This document shows positions 26,884 to 37,502 of a stretch of DNA of 64,000 bases, in pieces (the stretch's first letter is position 1; every line of letters begins with the position of its first letter). A model generated the notes under the pieces. The model did no database searches and was not told the origin of the DNA. It saw nothing but the letters and a program-made list of their open reading frames with translations. The translations under genes and the position numbers were made by a program. The stretch covers positions 9,835,429 through 9,899,428 of the forward strand of contig OZ037769.1 of NCBI GenBank assembly GCA_964035545.1, given 5' to 3'. The stretch comes from Bugula neritina (lineage: Eukaryota > Bryozoa > Gymnolaemata > Cheilostomatida > Bugulidae).

Positions 26884-27231
26884 TGAGCCTTGGGTGTTTA
26901 AAGGCTTCTGTCCCTTAGGGCAGTGCCTTCTCACATGACCTTGCATCCCGCACTCCCAACAGGTGGGCAGATAGGGGCGGACAGGGTTGTCCCGCGATCG
27001 GGGAGCCCGCCTGTCCGTCTGGTTGCGCTGCAACTCCGACACCGTAGCCTGCAGGTGAGCTGCGTCTGCTCAGGCGATGGAGTTGCCGCTGCCGCCACCT
27101 GTGGGGTTGAAGGTGGGGGTGCCTCTTCTTCCCCTTTGGCCACCTGGCGAGCTGTGTAGCTTGTCCTCTGAGGCTCTTCCACTTGGAAGTAAGCCATCCC
27201 CATCTCCAGCGCTTCTTCTATACTGCTGACC
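26884..27231 (-). pseudogene. gag: Element 6 gag C-terminal fragment
   Basis: The fragment begins inside gag, at the segment equivalent to the ETMEKALRLGNAYFQ region of element 1's gag, and runs to the nucleocapsid. A CX2CX4HX4C zinc knuckle (CWECGMQGHVRRHC) is encoded at 26961-26920. One frameshift lies upstream of the knuckle, near 27070-27060, because the acidic linker and the knuckle are in different frames. The matrix and capsid parts are missing. Gag would package element RNA; this remnant cannot do so alone. Confidence 0.8.
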
Positions 27232-27411
27232 TATTTTTATGCATAATCATAATAATCAATTGTTTCACTTATTGTAATAATTTTAGTTTTTTCTTGTATA
27301 TATATTTTAGTAATAAATCACGGCTTCGGCCTCTTCCGTTAATCAACTAACTTGAGCACATTCTTTCTTTTTCACGATAGCTGAAACAATAACACAAAAC
27401 AACACAAAACA
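27228..27411 (+). mobile_element. Truncated solo LTR of Mag-type element
   Basis: This stretch matches the reverse complement of the 232-bp LTRs at 46837-47068 and 51106-51337, with scattered differences. Shared landmarks are AATAAATCACGGCTTCGGCCTC and TTTTTCACGATAGCTGAAA. The first 45-50 bp of the LTR are missing at the junction with element 6. The right end CAACACAAAACA corresponds to the LTR terminus, and no primer site follows. It is an older, diverged relative of the complete element at 46837-51337. Confidence 0.85.
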
Positions 27412-29105
27412 CCATTAGGCATAAAATCTGAAATCATTTTAATGAGACACGAAATTTGCAACATTTTTTAAAATTCTTGTATTGAGCAGCTGCTTCGTCA
27501 AAATTATTAATTGTTTTTCAATTGTGGGAGGCATTTTCTTCCCAATATTCAGCACTGTTTTTTAAAACATGCTGATGGAAACGGTGTCGTGTTGCAAACA
27601 GTCACTTATTATACACATGCAGTAAATAGGTTAGATCTCCCAATCTTCAACAGGATATGCCACAGAGGGGTTTACGGTAGCTTGGGAATTTTCCCAGTCA
27701 AACCACTGTACTGCATTGTAACAATTAGTCCTTCGAAACCAAGAATTCTCAGGCCATAGCATTTCAAATTTATGCACTTAAATATTTTCGTAAGAATTTC
27801 TGGTTTATCAAGAAATTGAGAAAAATTTGTCTAATTTACTATACATTTAGTTAAAGAAACAAATGCTAAAGCCCGCTTCTCTCTTTCCACAGTTAGTTTA
27901 AGGTCATGCTTTTCAGTTTCTGGCTCTTTGCCAGGTGCTTTATGTTCTATATGAACAATGTTCCACTGATAGCTCGAACAGGTTGAATGTCACAAGAACA
28001 AAAAAAATATGAAAAGATAAAAAAATTTATGTTCTCCAATATACTTTTTTATTTTTTTCAAAAGCCAATTCATGTTTAAGTTATAGCTTGTTGAAAAAAC
28101 TAGTCCCCCTTCCACATTCTTTTTAATTTATACGCTCCTGACTTGTTATTGTGTCTCAATATGCCTTGTATTTGAGTGCTCGTTAGTCTCGCTTCACTAA
28201 CTTTGCCTATACTTCACAAGTGCCAGTGCTGCTGGCTCAAAAGCTAAATGTTATAAACTGTCAGCTAAAACCCGATCTAGTATTCCTAGGTTGGTTGGCC
28301 CACATAAAACAATAGTCAAATCATGATTTCATGTTTTAAAAGTTTACTCAATTCTAACCTGCTGCCTAGCTAGTTCTATTTTTGATGTATAATTACGGAA
28401 TTTGTGATACATTTTTTTGGCAACCATCCGAGTTATAAAATGCAGTAATGGTACTTATAATATTATATTATTATCATTATAATATATTATATAGTATTAT
28501 GTGTGTTTTTATTATACTGCATAATATATATTTTATTATTGTTGTTGTGCAAACAAGTGCAATTAACCTAGTTTTCAAAATGTACCTCTAAATTATCAGC
28601 ATATCAGTTTAGATATTTTCCTACTTTGCTAGGTAAACCTAAAAAAAGAGGCTGTATTCCCAAAGTAAAGGGTGTTGAACTATGAACTATATTATATTAG
28701 CCACTCTGCTACCAAGTGCATCAGTATAATGTTATATCAATAGCTCTGATGCTGTGTCTCCAGTGGCTGGCTGCGATATGATAACTTGACCAGCTTCCAA
28801 GAGTTTAAAATTGGCGCAATTATTCAAGAGGTTACATACTGCACAGAGCTAGCAGTGATAGTAACCTTGCTATTGACAGTACTTATTACAACTGCTAGCA
28901 TATAAGCTGCATTGTAGAATGCTGTTGGGGTAGGCTAGTAAAACCAAATTCTGCTCTCTATAATACCTTAGACACAATGCAGCAACATAATTTTTAGTTT
29001 CAAATTACATTGCCACCCTTACATGAGCTGTGGGCTTCATAAAGATTCATATGATTGGAGAGTTATGCTATAGGCCCTACCTGTGCTAGCGTATGATGAA
29101 AATAA
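27412..29105. other. AT-rich intergenic DNA, no gene seen
   Basis: The stretch is AT-rich with homopolymer runs and a TA/ATT-rich patch near 28440-28520. The longest frame (27511-27759, 82 codons) has no recognisable motif or coding support. I see no RNA gene or repeat family shared with the rest of the window. Confidence 0.6.
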
Positions 29106-29524
29106 TGTAATGGATTTTAGTGGTGCAATTAGTGTTAGCTATTATATTGAAAGGGTCGACTCTATATTGTATGCTATTGTGGAGATCGACTACATCGACC
29201 TCCAGCAACTTGTATCTATGGTCGACAGTGGCACCACTGGTAACAACCAATCAGGACTGACATACTAATTGATAGCAGGTGGAGCTAGCTACTCGTAGTG
29301 GAAGCGCGCTGAGTAGCTAGCCAGGCAGAGCAGCTTGGGACTTCATTTAGAGTAGTTGTGTGTAAATGCTCACTAATTATGTAATCGTTTCACTTCATGT
29401 TAGCAGTAATTAGAACCTCTTGTATCTTGTAAATAATAAACTTATCATAACGTAAATAACCTGGTGTAGTGGCTTTGTTTAAGTTGACTCACACATAATA
29501 TAGTGAAGTGTGAAATTCACTACA
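29106..29524 (+). mobile_element. Element 1 5' LTR
   Basis: It starts TGTAATGGATTTTAG and ends TTCACTACA. The distal 310 bp are strongly similar to 52120-52412 and to the solo LTR 58665-59153. An AATAATAAACTT polyadenylation-like stretch lies near 29436. Flanking 5-mers give no target duplication with either candidate partner LTR. Confidence 0.88.
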
Positions 29525-29525
29525 G

Positions 29526-29544
29526 TGGTGGCAGCGGTGGGATC
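29526..29544 (+). promoter_or_regulatory. Primer-binding site, tRNA-Leu type
   Basis: TGGTGGCAGCGGTGGGAT lies one base after the LTR. From knowledge of animal tRNAs it complements the CCA-tailed 3' end of a tRNA-Leu(AAG)-like molecule. The same site, with the same one-base gap, is found at 35135, 56192 (minus) and 63278. Confidence 0.75.
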
Positions 29545-29585
29545 TTACTTAATACAAATGCTCCTAGTCAGGGAGTAGAAAGAAG

Positions 29586-30458
29586 ATGGCCGACAAGGAC
29601 GACGTGCCCAGACAGGAACCGGCAGCAGTAGAAGAGGATCACATAGGCGGCCCAGCGCTGCCTATGGACAGGTACCACTTGCAGGCTCCCATCTTCTCAG
29701 GGGAAGAAGATGTGGAGCAATTCATCACTGAGTTTAGTGATGTGGCGGCCATCTGCAGATGGCCGAATAGGGTTACTCTGATCCAGCTGCGGTTATGTCT
29801 GACAGGGCCGGCTAAACCCTATGGGATAAGCCAGAATGTCGGTGACATATTTGAAGCATTACGAGCTCGGTTTGGATTAACCGCTCGAGATGCTTGCGTG
29901 CAACTCCAGGGACTTGGGAGAAATCCTAAGACCAACCTGCGAGAGCATGCTACGGCAGTCGAACGACTGGCACAAGTCGCCTACGGCGACTTGCCTGCTG
30001 ATAGTCGACAGAGCCTAGCACTGGATGCATTCCTCCAGTCTATTAACAACCTCGGCCTGAAACAGCATTTGCTGGTGGCCAAAGTTGAGACTATGGAGAA
30101 AGCTCTAAGGCTTGGGAATGCCTATTTCCAAACCGACAGTGCGAGTCGACCTGGTGCGACAATACGGCAGGTCGGAGCAGACGACGACACGTCGACGTCG
30201 CCGGCGAAGACAGCTGTACATGTCGCCTCGGCAGCAGCAGGCGAATCGACTAGCTTGACCACAAGCTTGGTTCGAGAACTGCTAGCCAAGATCAGGTAAC
30301 TGCGCCAGCAGTCGACAGCCGAGCGACCCAGGAGGTCGTCGGTAGCTGTCGACAACAGGCGCCGCCCCATATGCTGGGGTTGTGGTAGTGGTGGGCACTT
30401 CATACGAAGTTGCCCCCGCGGTAGTGGGAGGCAGTTAAACAGCAATGGCCCACGGTAA
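29586..30458 (+). pseudogene. gag: Element 1 gag with one nonsense codon
   Basis: ATG at 29586 opens a 237-codon frame ending at TAA 30297-30299. The same frame continues past this stop and encodes the zinc knuckle CWGCGSGGHFIRSC at 30372-30413, then terminates at 30456-30458. The TAA is therefore best read as a premature stop. The N-terminal part includes the capsid-like segment APIFSGEEDVEQFITEF, shared with the gag at 63310 and the gag remnant at 56158-55881. Gag forms the particle and binds element RNA through the knuckle. Confidence 0.85.
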
Positions 30459-30724
30459 CTTCCGCCGACCGTGGGCCCCAGTTTAACCCCCAAAGGCAGA
30501 GGCCAAGGCCCAAGCCCCGCCGGGTGAGGAGGTCGCCTTCGCCAGAGTGGCAAGCCCCAAGGAGAGTTAGTAGGCCGCAAGGCCCACCCAAACCTCCGGC
30601 TTGGGCACTCAAAAACCGCTTTGAAGGTTTGCTTGATAAGGGAGTGAACGACGAGTAGGAGCACAACAGGGATTTTCCTCGGTTGCCCACACGAGCATCA
30701 GTCCGATAATTCACTCGGCCGCCC

Positions 30725-33229
30725 GTGTGTGAGCAAGACCGAGATGTAACCTGTTTGCCCACGCGACGTCGACGACCCCCTCGCAACCGAAAAGCACAGG
30801 TGCATCCCCAACTCCATGCACATGAGGTGTCGCCTCAAGAGACGAACTGCTTAGTGAGCGCTCAGCCATATGGAAGCAGCTATTTCCTCCCCAGCAAACC
30901 TGCTGGCAAAGCTGTCACATTCCTGTTGGATACTGGGTGCACCACAAACCTACTGAGTCGGCGTCTATTCAACACTCTCAGTGCCAGGGACAGGGCTAGC
31001 CTAGAGCCATATGAAGGGGAACACGGCACGTTGGCGGACGGGTCGTGTATTCCTTTTTATGGGGTAATCCAGTTGACTGGTAGAGTCCGTGATCAGACGA
31101 TCAGTGAGACCTTCATCTTCAGTCAACTCAAGGAAGACGCCATCTTGGGCATGTCATTTCTGAAGCGACACAGGTGCTACATCAACTTTAGCAAGTCGGC
31201 GGTAGTGATGGCCGGGCGTGAGCTGGCCTGTGTCGACCGATTTGGCCGACCCTTGGTGGGGGGAGTGCAGGTGGTACAGCGTTGCACTGTAACTGGGCGC
31301 TCCCGGGCTACAGTTCGCTGCAGAGTGAACTGTACGGAAATCTCTGAGTTAGGAGTGGTGGATGGTGTACTGGGGGGCGTCCAGCTCGCTAACAGTCTGA
31401 ATAGGCTGGACGAGCGGGGGGAGTTCCTAGTCCAGTGCGTAAACCCTTTCACGGAGTCGGTAGAATTGCCGGCTGGGTCTCTAGGGGGGAAGTTCCACTC
31501 TGTACAGGAAGAGGATGTAAGGCCCACGCTGAAGACGGCGGACAAAGCCCGTGGGGTACCCACTAGAAACGGCAGGGGGCCGGTGCCTGAACACGTAGCG
31601 GAGTTGTACGAGGATGCCTGTGATGGCTGTGAGAGCAAGCGAGAACGCCTGGTGATGGCGCGGCTACTCTCTGAGTACAAAGACGTGTTTAGTTGCGGCG
31701 ACCATGACATGGGTCTGACTAAGACTGTCTGTCATGAGATACCCCTGGCGGCGGGGACGGCGCCCATCCGGCAGCCGACCCGCCGGTTAGGTCCTGAGAA
31801 GGAGAGAGAAGTGAGCCGTCAGGTGCAAGACCTTCTGAACCGGGACCTGATTGAGCCAGGCCATGGGGCCTGAAGTTTTCCAGTCGTCCTAGTTCGGAAA
31901 AAGGATGGGAGCTGGAGGTTTTGCGTTGATTATCGCAGGCTGAACAGCGTGACCATTCAGGACGCTTACCCTCTTCCTAAGATCGATGAGTCGCTCGATG
32001 CCTTAGCTGGTAGCAAGTTCTTCAGCACGTTGGACTTGCTAAGCGGGTATTTGCAGGTGCCCCTGAGTCCTGAAGCACAGGACAAGGCTGCGTTCATAAC
32101 GCGGGATGGGCTCTGGAAATGGAAGGTGTTGCCATTCGGACTTGCGTCCGCACCGGCCACCTTCCAGCGACTCATGGAGCAGGTCCTGAGTGGGCTGCAC
32201 TGGAAGACCTTGCTCATTTATCTTGATGATGTCATTGTCATCTCCCCCGACTTCGACACACATGTCAGTCGACTCTGGGAGGTGTTTGGCAGACTTCGAG
32301 CTGCTGGTCTGAAGCTCAAGCCCTCTAAGTGTGCATTACTGCAACGCGAGGTTAAGTACCTGGGCCATGTAGTTGGTCGAGACGGGGTCGCCACCGACCC
32401 CGAGAAGGTGCGGGTTGTGAGGGATTGGGCTGTTCCGGTCGACCTCCCTGAATTGCGGGCATTCCTGGGACTGGTAAGGTACTATCGTCAGTACATGCCA
32501 GACTTCGCCGGAATTGCACAGCCGTTAAATCGGCTGACAGCAAAAGGGGTGCGATGGCAGTGGACACAGGCCGAGCAGAAGGCATTTGACCACCTGAAGG
32601 ATCGCCTGGTGGAAGCACCCATCTTGGCGTATCCTGACCCTGCGAAGGAGTACATTTTGGATACTGATGCCAGTAACCATAATGTGGGGGCTGTGCTGTC
32701 GCAAGTCCAAGATGGTCGCGAGGTGGTGGTGGCTTACTATAGCAAAGCCCTGTCGGCGCCTGAGGAGAACTACTGTACAACCAGGAGGAAACTCTTGGCA
32801 GTAGTCAAGGCGGTCAAACACTTTAGACCATATCTATATGGGCGTACATTCCGGCTTCGGACGGACCATGCGTCTTTGATATGGCTGTGTCGACAGGCGG
32901 AACCATCAAGCCAAGTAGCGCGCTGGCTAGAGATCCTGGCAGAGTTTTCTTATCGGATCGAACATCGACCCGGTAAGAAACACGGTAATGCCGATGGACT
33001 CAGCCGCTGCCAGGCAGATGGGTGTAAGCAATGCCAGAATATGGAGCGCAGGGATGGTGGACCCCCTCGCTCGGACGTTGAAGCGCAGTTGGGGAAAGCG
33101 GGTGTATACAGCTGGGAAGAAGGGCAACTCCTGTCCGAATCTCCTAACGAAGCTGTTAACAACCTTCACGCAAAACGCTCAGGAACGTCAGGGAGCTATG
33201 TCGGCTCCAGGCTACACTACCAGGAGTAA
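30725..33229 (+). pseudogene. pol: Element 1 protease-RT-RNase H
   Basis: One frame with a single TGA at 31871-31873, replacing a Trp expected before the SSPVVL motif. The protease motif LLDTGCTTNLLS lies near residue 75. RT has FCVDYRRLN, an intact YLDD at 32219-32230 and the [11 protein letters not shown] connection segment. RNase H has [11 protein letters not shown], the [10 protein letters not shown] helix (Lys where Glu is usual) and TDHASL. The frame is lost near 33165-33190 by an indel, so the TAA at 33227 is out of context. 30459-30724 is GC-rich, probably the degraded pol N-terminus, with no open frame. Confidence 0.88.
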
Positions 33230-34359
33230 TAGCTGACCTAGTCCGAGCCAAGAAGGAGAGACGGCAGCCGAGTGAGGCCGAACAGCGAGTGAAGAGCGCA
33301 GAGTTTAAGTACTTCTGTGACCGCTGGGACTCCCTCCGGTTCAACAGCGATGGGCTGCTAACGATAACGTTGGTAGCCGGCACCAATCGCAGTGAACGAG
33401 AGAGGGTAGTCTGCCCGTCCGCTCTGAGGCGGGAGTTGATCTGGGACACCCATAGGCAAGCTCACGCGGGAGCTAGCCGGGTGACTAGGTGTCTTCAACT
33501 CCAGTGGTTTTGGCCCGGTATGACCCGGGATGTCCGACTCCGGGTGCGGAAGTGCGATGTATGCCAAGCGAGCAAGCATGGCCGCCCCACCGAGACCGCA
33601 GGGAGGTGTCTCCTCCATGCCGGTCGTCCGTGGCAGGTAGTTGCTGTAGATCTGGTAGGCCCCATGCCCACAACAGCGAGAGGTAAAAACTGGATACTGG
33701 TACTAACTGACCATTTCACGCGGTGGGCTGATGCACTGGCTATTCCAGATGCGTCGGCCCCCTCAGTGGCCAGAGCCTTGGATCAGCAGGTGTTCTGCTA
33801 TTTCGGTTTGCCGGAGCAGATACACTCTGATCAAAGCGCCCAGTTTCAGTCGCAACTTATGAGCGATCTCTGTAAAATGTGGGGGGTAAACCAGAGTCGG
33901 ACGACCCCGTATCACCCGTAAGGGAACGGGGTTGTGGAGCGGAACAACCGAATGCTAGGGGACTCACTGAGAAGCCTGCTTATCGGTAAGAGCCAGGAAG
34001 AGTGGGACTTGGTGCTGCCGCAGATCATGCGAGCGTACCATAGTACCCCTCACTCCAGTACACTGGAGACCCCTAATTTTCTCATGCTGGGGAGAGAAAC
34101 CAGGGTTCCTGAGCACGTAACCTATCATGTTCCGGTTCCCGAGAGCAACGTCCACGATTACGTGGACAAACTCGTAAAACGCATGGGGACGGCTCACGGG
34201 GTGCTACGTGAGCAGCAATGGCAGGTCAGAAGTGGTGACTCTGACGACCCCCCCCTTATACAAAGTAGGAGACTGGGTCTGGATGACCAGTCATCGCCGG
34301 CGACGCGGACAGGCAGCCAAGTTGCAGCCGAAGTTCGTGGGTCCTTACTGCGTGATTGA
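33200..34359 (+). pseudogene. pol: Element 1 integrase core
   Basis: The frame after the indel carries the H2C2 finger (THRQAH, CDVC) and the core: Asp in VAVDLVGP, Asp in HSDQSAQF, Glu in NGVVERNN. TAA at 33919-33921 replaces the Gln of the conserved PYHPQGNG motif. The frame then runs to 34359, but an extra C in the C8 run 34248-34255 puts the rest out of frame. Confidence 0.85.
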
Positions 34360-34920
34360 GGTGATGCCAAATCACACCTATAAAGTGGAACGGTCTGGAC
34401 AAGTGTCAGTCCAGAACGAGGCACGGCTGAAACCTCACTGGGCAAGTCCTGATGCAGCAGGTCAAGCACCTCCTCTCTTAGAGCCCGCTAGATGCCCTCC
34501 TATGAGGGGGCGAGGCATGGCGTATAGAGAGATTGAGGAGACACTGCAAGATCAGGACGGGGCGGCTGACGCGCCGCCTGACCCGCCCCAGCCACCTCCA
34601 CCCCAGGAGGAGGAGGAGGCCGACACACCAGAAGACCTGTCTGAGCCGACCCCACCACCTGTGGAGCCGGTCGACAGGCCCATCGCCCCAGATGAGATGG
34701 AAATTCCTCAAAATCATGAGGAAGAGGCAGCTGGGGGAGGACCACCCGCACTGGTGGACCTCCCGCCCCCGTACTGGTGATACCACTCGTGGTGGAAGAG
34801 TCACCAGTCGCAGCAAATTCCCCGATACCGTTGGAACGTAGCCAACGTACCAGGGCGCCACCATCTTATTTGAGAGACTTCTTGTGCGACTTGGTCGACA
34901 CGTACCGTATCTTGTAGCGT
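34208..34920 (+). pseudogene. pol: Element 1 integrase C-terminal domain and tail
   Basis: After the C8 frameshift the frame encodes YKVGDWVW, the FVGPYCVIEV (GPY/F) motif and a long Pro/Glu-rich tail ending at TGA 34778-34780. One further frame change gives the typical gypsy pol terminus RSQRTRAPPSYLRDF and a stop near 34918. The GPY/F domain contributes to target binding in gypsy integrases. Confidence 0.8.
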
Positions 34921-35081
34921 GTCGACAGGTGCAAAAGAAGTCTGGGGGGCGAGGTAAAGGAAAGAGCGAAGTCAGCTCGCTAGTGAAGGAGGTATTATGT
35001 GATCACTTTCACTACGAAGAGCGTTCTTTTCTATTTCAACTGCCAACGTGCACGCGCACACTCGGCAGGCTGGCGTACTAC

Positions 35082-35133
35082 TAGAATAATTGAGTGGGCC
35101 TAAGTGACAACTATAACAATAATTCACTCTTCA
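35082..35133 (+). mobile_element. Element 2 5' LTR tail (52 bp recognised)
   Basis: TAGAATAATTGAGTGGGCC to CTCTTCA matches 51965-52016 with one difference (ATTCACT against ATTGACT). Upstream, 34919-35081 shows no match to the sequence preceding 51965, so the rest of this LTR is absent or too diverged to see. Confidence 0.75.
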
Positions 35134-35134
35134 C

Positions 35135-35153
35135 TGGTGGCAGCAGTGGGATC
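35135..35153 (+). promoter_or_regulatory. Primer-binding site of element 2
   Basis: TGGTGGCAGCAGTGGGATC lies one base after the LTR end. It differs by one base from the primer sites at 29526 and 63278, so it is assigned to the same tRNA-Leu-like primer. Confidence 0.75.
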
Positions 35154-35208
35154 TTTTCTACTAACACTAGACGAACTCCAACTTTAAAGCTAAAACCTAA
35201 AACTAAAG

Positions 35209-36161
35209 ATGGCCGAGTCAGGAGATGTACCCCCTACAACCGAGAAACTAGCTACCACAGCTGAAGTCAATGAACAATTGGTGCAACTACTGCGAGCACA
35301 AATGATTGGCATGAATCAGCCCAAAAAACAGCCCATATCAGCTCCAACTTACGACGGCACTACTGACGTAGATACATTTTTGCAACAATTTGATATCATA
35401 GCAGCTCACAACAACTGGGAATCAGACGAGAGTGGGCTTCGACTGAAATTAGCATTGCGAGGGGAAGCTGCTAAATGTGTAATGTCGGATCGTGCAGCGG
35501 AGATCAGACAGCAACTAATACAAAAGTATGGCTTGAGAGAGAGAGTCAAGCCTACAATATGCTCAAGAAACTGAGTTATAAACCAGGAGAGGATTTAAAC
35601 GTTTTTATTAACCAGCTACAGAAGGTATTAGCCACTGCCCATCCTAAGCTAAGAGGAGACGAGTTGGAGGCAATGGCTGTAAAGGAACTGCTAGCACAGA
35701 TACCTTCCAATCACCCTGCTATGTGGGCCCTACGCGTGAAACCTCCTACCACTGTACAAGATATTAAGGAGATCTACGATACATTTACCAACGATAATAC
35801 TAATATTAACTACATGAGCAGTGAAACCGTGGACTCTACCCCCAACTTGGCCCAGACCTTACTAGAAGGCTTTCAAAAACAACAGCAACAGCAGCAAGAA
35901 GTACTGCAGGAGGTGCTCACCCTGGTACGCGGGGTACGACAGCCCCCCACACCAGTTGCAACTGCCCGAGAGGAAGCGCTACCCCCAGTGCAGGAGAGAA
36001 GGACCTACTCAACCACTTACCAATGTCCCCGCAGAAATCTTGCACCCAGAGCAGAAACTAGACAATGCTGGAGTTGTCAGCAAATAGGACATCTTGCCAG
36101 AAACTGCCCTTACCCTCCAACCCCTATACACAAGACGGGAAATGGTCCAGCCCGGCGTTAG
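35209..36161 (+). pseudogene. gag: Element 2 gag with a dinucleotide-slippage frameshift
   Basis: The ATG at 35209 opens a capsid-type protein (SAPTYDGTTDVDTFLQQF). The frame breaks at the GA repeat near 35535-35545, where two extra bases shift reading. The second half (frame of 35475-36161) encodes the rest of capsid, a Gln-rich stretch and the zinc knuckle CWSCQQIGHLARNC. It ends with TAG at 36159-36161, inside the frameshift hairpin. Element 1 and this gag are related in layout but not in close sequence. Confidence 0.87.
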
Positions 36162-36183
36162 AAGCCCCATACAACGCCGGGCT
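36137..36183 (+). promoter_or_regulatory. Probable programmed -1 frameshift site, gag to pol
   Basis: A heptamer GGGAAAT (36137-36143) sits in the exact XXX-YYY-Z phase of the gag frame (ACG GGA AAT). After a 5-nt spacer comes a perfect 11-bp GC-rich inverted repeat: AGCCCGGCGTT (36149-36159) and AACGCCGGGCT (36173-36183), with a 13-nt loop. Pol lies in the -1 frame and is open through this point, while gag stops inside the hairpin. Slippery site, spacer and stem-loop match the known layout of retroviral -1 frameshift signals. Confidence 0.82.
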
Positions 36184-37500
36184 TGAACAACTTATTCCTT
36201 TGGGCGCTAGGCAAGCTGGTATAGACGCCACAGCTTACTACGTCACTGGACGAATCAGTTATACTGATGTCATTCTGTTGCTGGACAGCGGATGTTCTAA
36301 ATCCATTATTCCTACTCAACTATACCAGCAACTGAATCGGGATTGTGCTACCTCACTGAAAAAAGTCCCTGGAGAGGGTGTCCTAGCTGACGGCAGCCGA
36401 CTACCTATAGAAGGCAGCACCACTATTACTCTCCGCATAGGAAGCAAAACTTACACCCAACCTTTCTTAGTAGCTAATTTACAGCAACATATTTTGTTGG
36501 GATTAGATTTTTTTATTCAACATGGCTGTCACTTAGATTTCAAACGTGCACGTTTTACACACTCTGGTGAGAGTCAAAACTGTTGTGATGCGTATGGTGG
36601 ACCAATACGTGTTAATGTTCATTTAGCTCGTCATGTAGAGATACCCCCACTCTCAGAGATGATGATTCCGGCCCACATTACCAGACACTGGACCTCTCAA
36701 GTCGCTTACATAAAAGCAAGTAGCCCTGACAAGAATTTACTCATTGCAGCTTCCATATATCAGCCCAGAGATAATCTCGTTTGGGTTAGGGCCTGCAATA
36801 TTTCCTCCGATACACTAGAACTTCCACAAGGGAAGACAATAGCCACTTGTAGTCAAGCCCAAGTGATTGATGATGTTGGTACTAACACCCCTGACTACAG
36901 GTCACTGCCCCCACAATTGGAGCAGCTTCTCCAGAAAACTAACTTAGACCAAAGAGATACGCAGAAGGCCAGACTCCTCCTACAAAGACACCAGGATATA
37001 TTCAGCATGGATAAGTATGACCTGGGACGCACAAATCTTACTCGGCACCAGATCCCACTCATTGATAGCGCTAGGCCAATAAAGCAGCGCCCTTATAGAC
37101 ATGGCCCCATCCACGAAGAGGAAATAGAACGACAAGTGAAGGAGTTACAGACACAAGGTCTTATCTCTGAAGGAAAGAGTGCGTGGAGTTCCCCCGTAGT
37201 CCTAGTGCAGAAAAGAGACGGGAGCTGGCGATTCTGCGTTGACTATCGTAAGCTGAATGAAGTAACCTCCAAAGATGCCTTCCCACTACCACGTATCGAC
37301 GACAGCCTAGATACACTTGGAAGGAGTACTGTATTTAGTACTCTAGATTTAACTAGCGGCTATTGGCAGGTTGAGCTAGATGCAGATGCCCGGGAGAAAG
37401 CAGCGTTTGTGACTCGATCTGGTCTCTACGAATGGGAGGTCTTGCCCTTTGGCCTCACTTCTGCACCCTCCACATTTGAAAGATTAATGGAGACTGCCCT
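36143..37500 (+). pseudogene. pol: Element 2 pol, part 1: protease and RT N-terminal half
   Basis: The frame is open from the frameshift site to the MITE insertion. The protease active site is LLLDSGCSKSIIPT. RT begins with the conserved IPLIDSARPIKQRPYR and AWSSPVVLVQKRDGSWRF segments, then FCVDYRKLN, and reaches FGLTSAPSTFERLM just before the insertion at 37501. Reading into the MITE meets a stop at 37514-37516. Confidence 0.88.
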
Positions 37501-37502
37501 TA

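Larger units (their letters stand above)
22507..27231 (-). mobile_element. Element 6: truncated Ty3/gypsy retrotransposon
   Basis: A minus-strand gag-pol body without LTRs. Its order from right to left is gag C-terminus, protease, reverse transcriptase, RNase H, integrase and a Pro/Gln-rich tail. It belongs to the same family as element 1 (29106-34920), sharing long stretches of protein identity. Both ends are lost: the gag N-terminus is replaced by a Mag-type LTR fragment near 27231, and the region where the 3' LTR should start is replaced by satellite A at 22505. The body is GC-rich compared with flanking DNA. Confidence 0.9.
29106..34920 (+). mobile_element. Element 1: decayed Ty3/gypsy retrotransposon
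   Basis: A forward-strand element with a 419-bp 5' LTR, a tRNA-Leu-like primer site, gag, and pol in the order protease, RT, RNase H, integrase, ending near 34920. The 3' LTR does not follow; the end of another element's LTR (35082) comes instead. At least three nonsense codons and three frameshifts make it a pseudo-element. It is closely related to element 6. An LTR fragment of the same family lies at 52017-52412. Confidence 0.92.

Noticed and set aside
27511-27759. 82-codon ORF in AT-rich intergenic DNA
   Set aside because: No recognisable domain, no splice or promoter support, and a length expected by chance.
30122-30786. Minus-strand ORFs of 128-180 codons over element 1's gag-pol linker
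   Set aside because: They overlap the sense-strand gag and zinc knuckle in GC-rich DNA and have no motif of their own.
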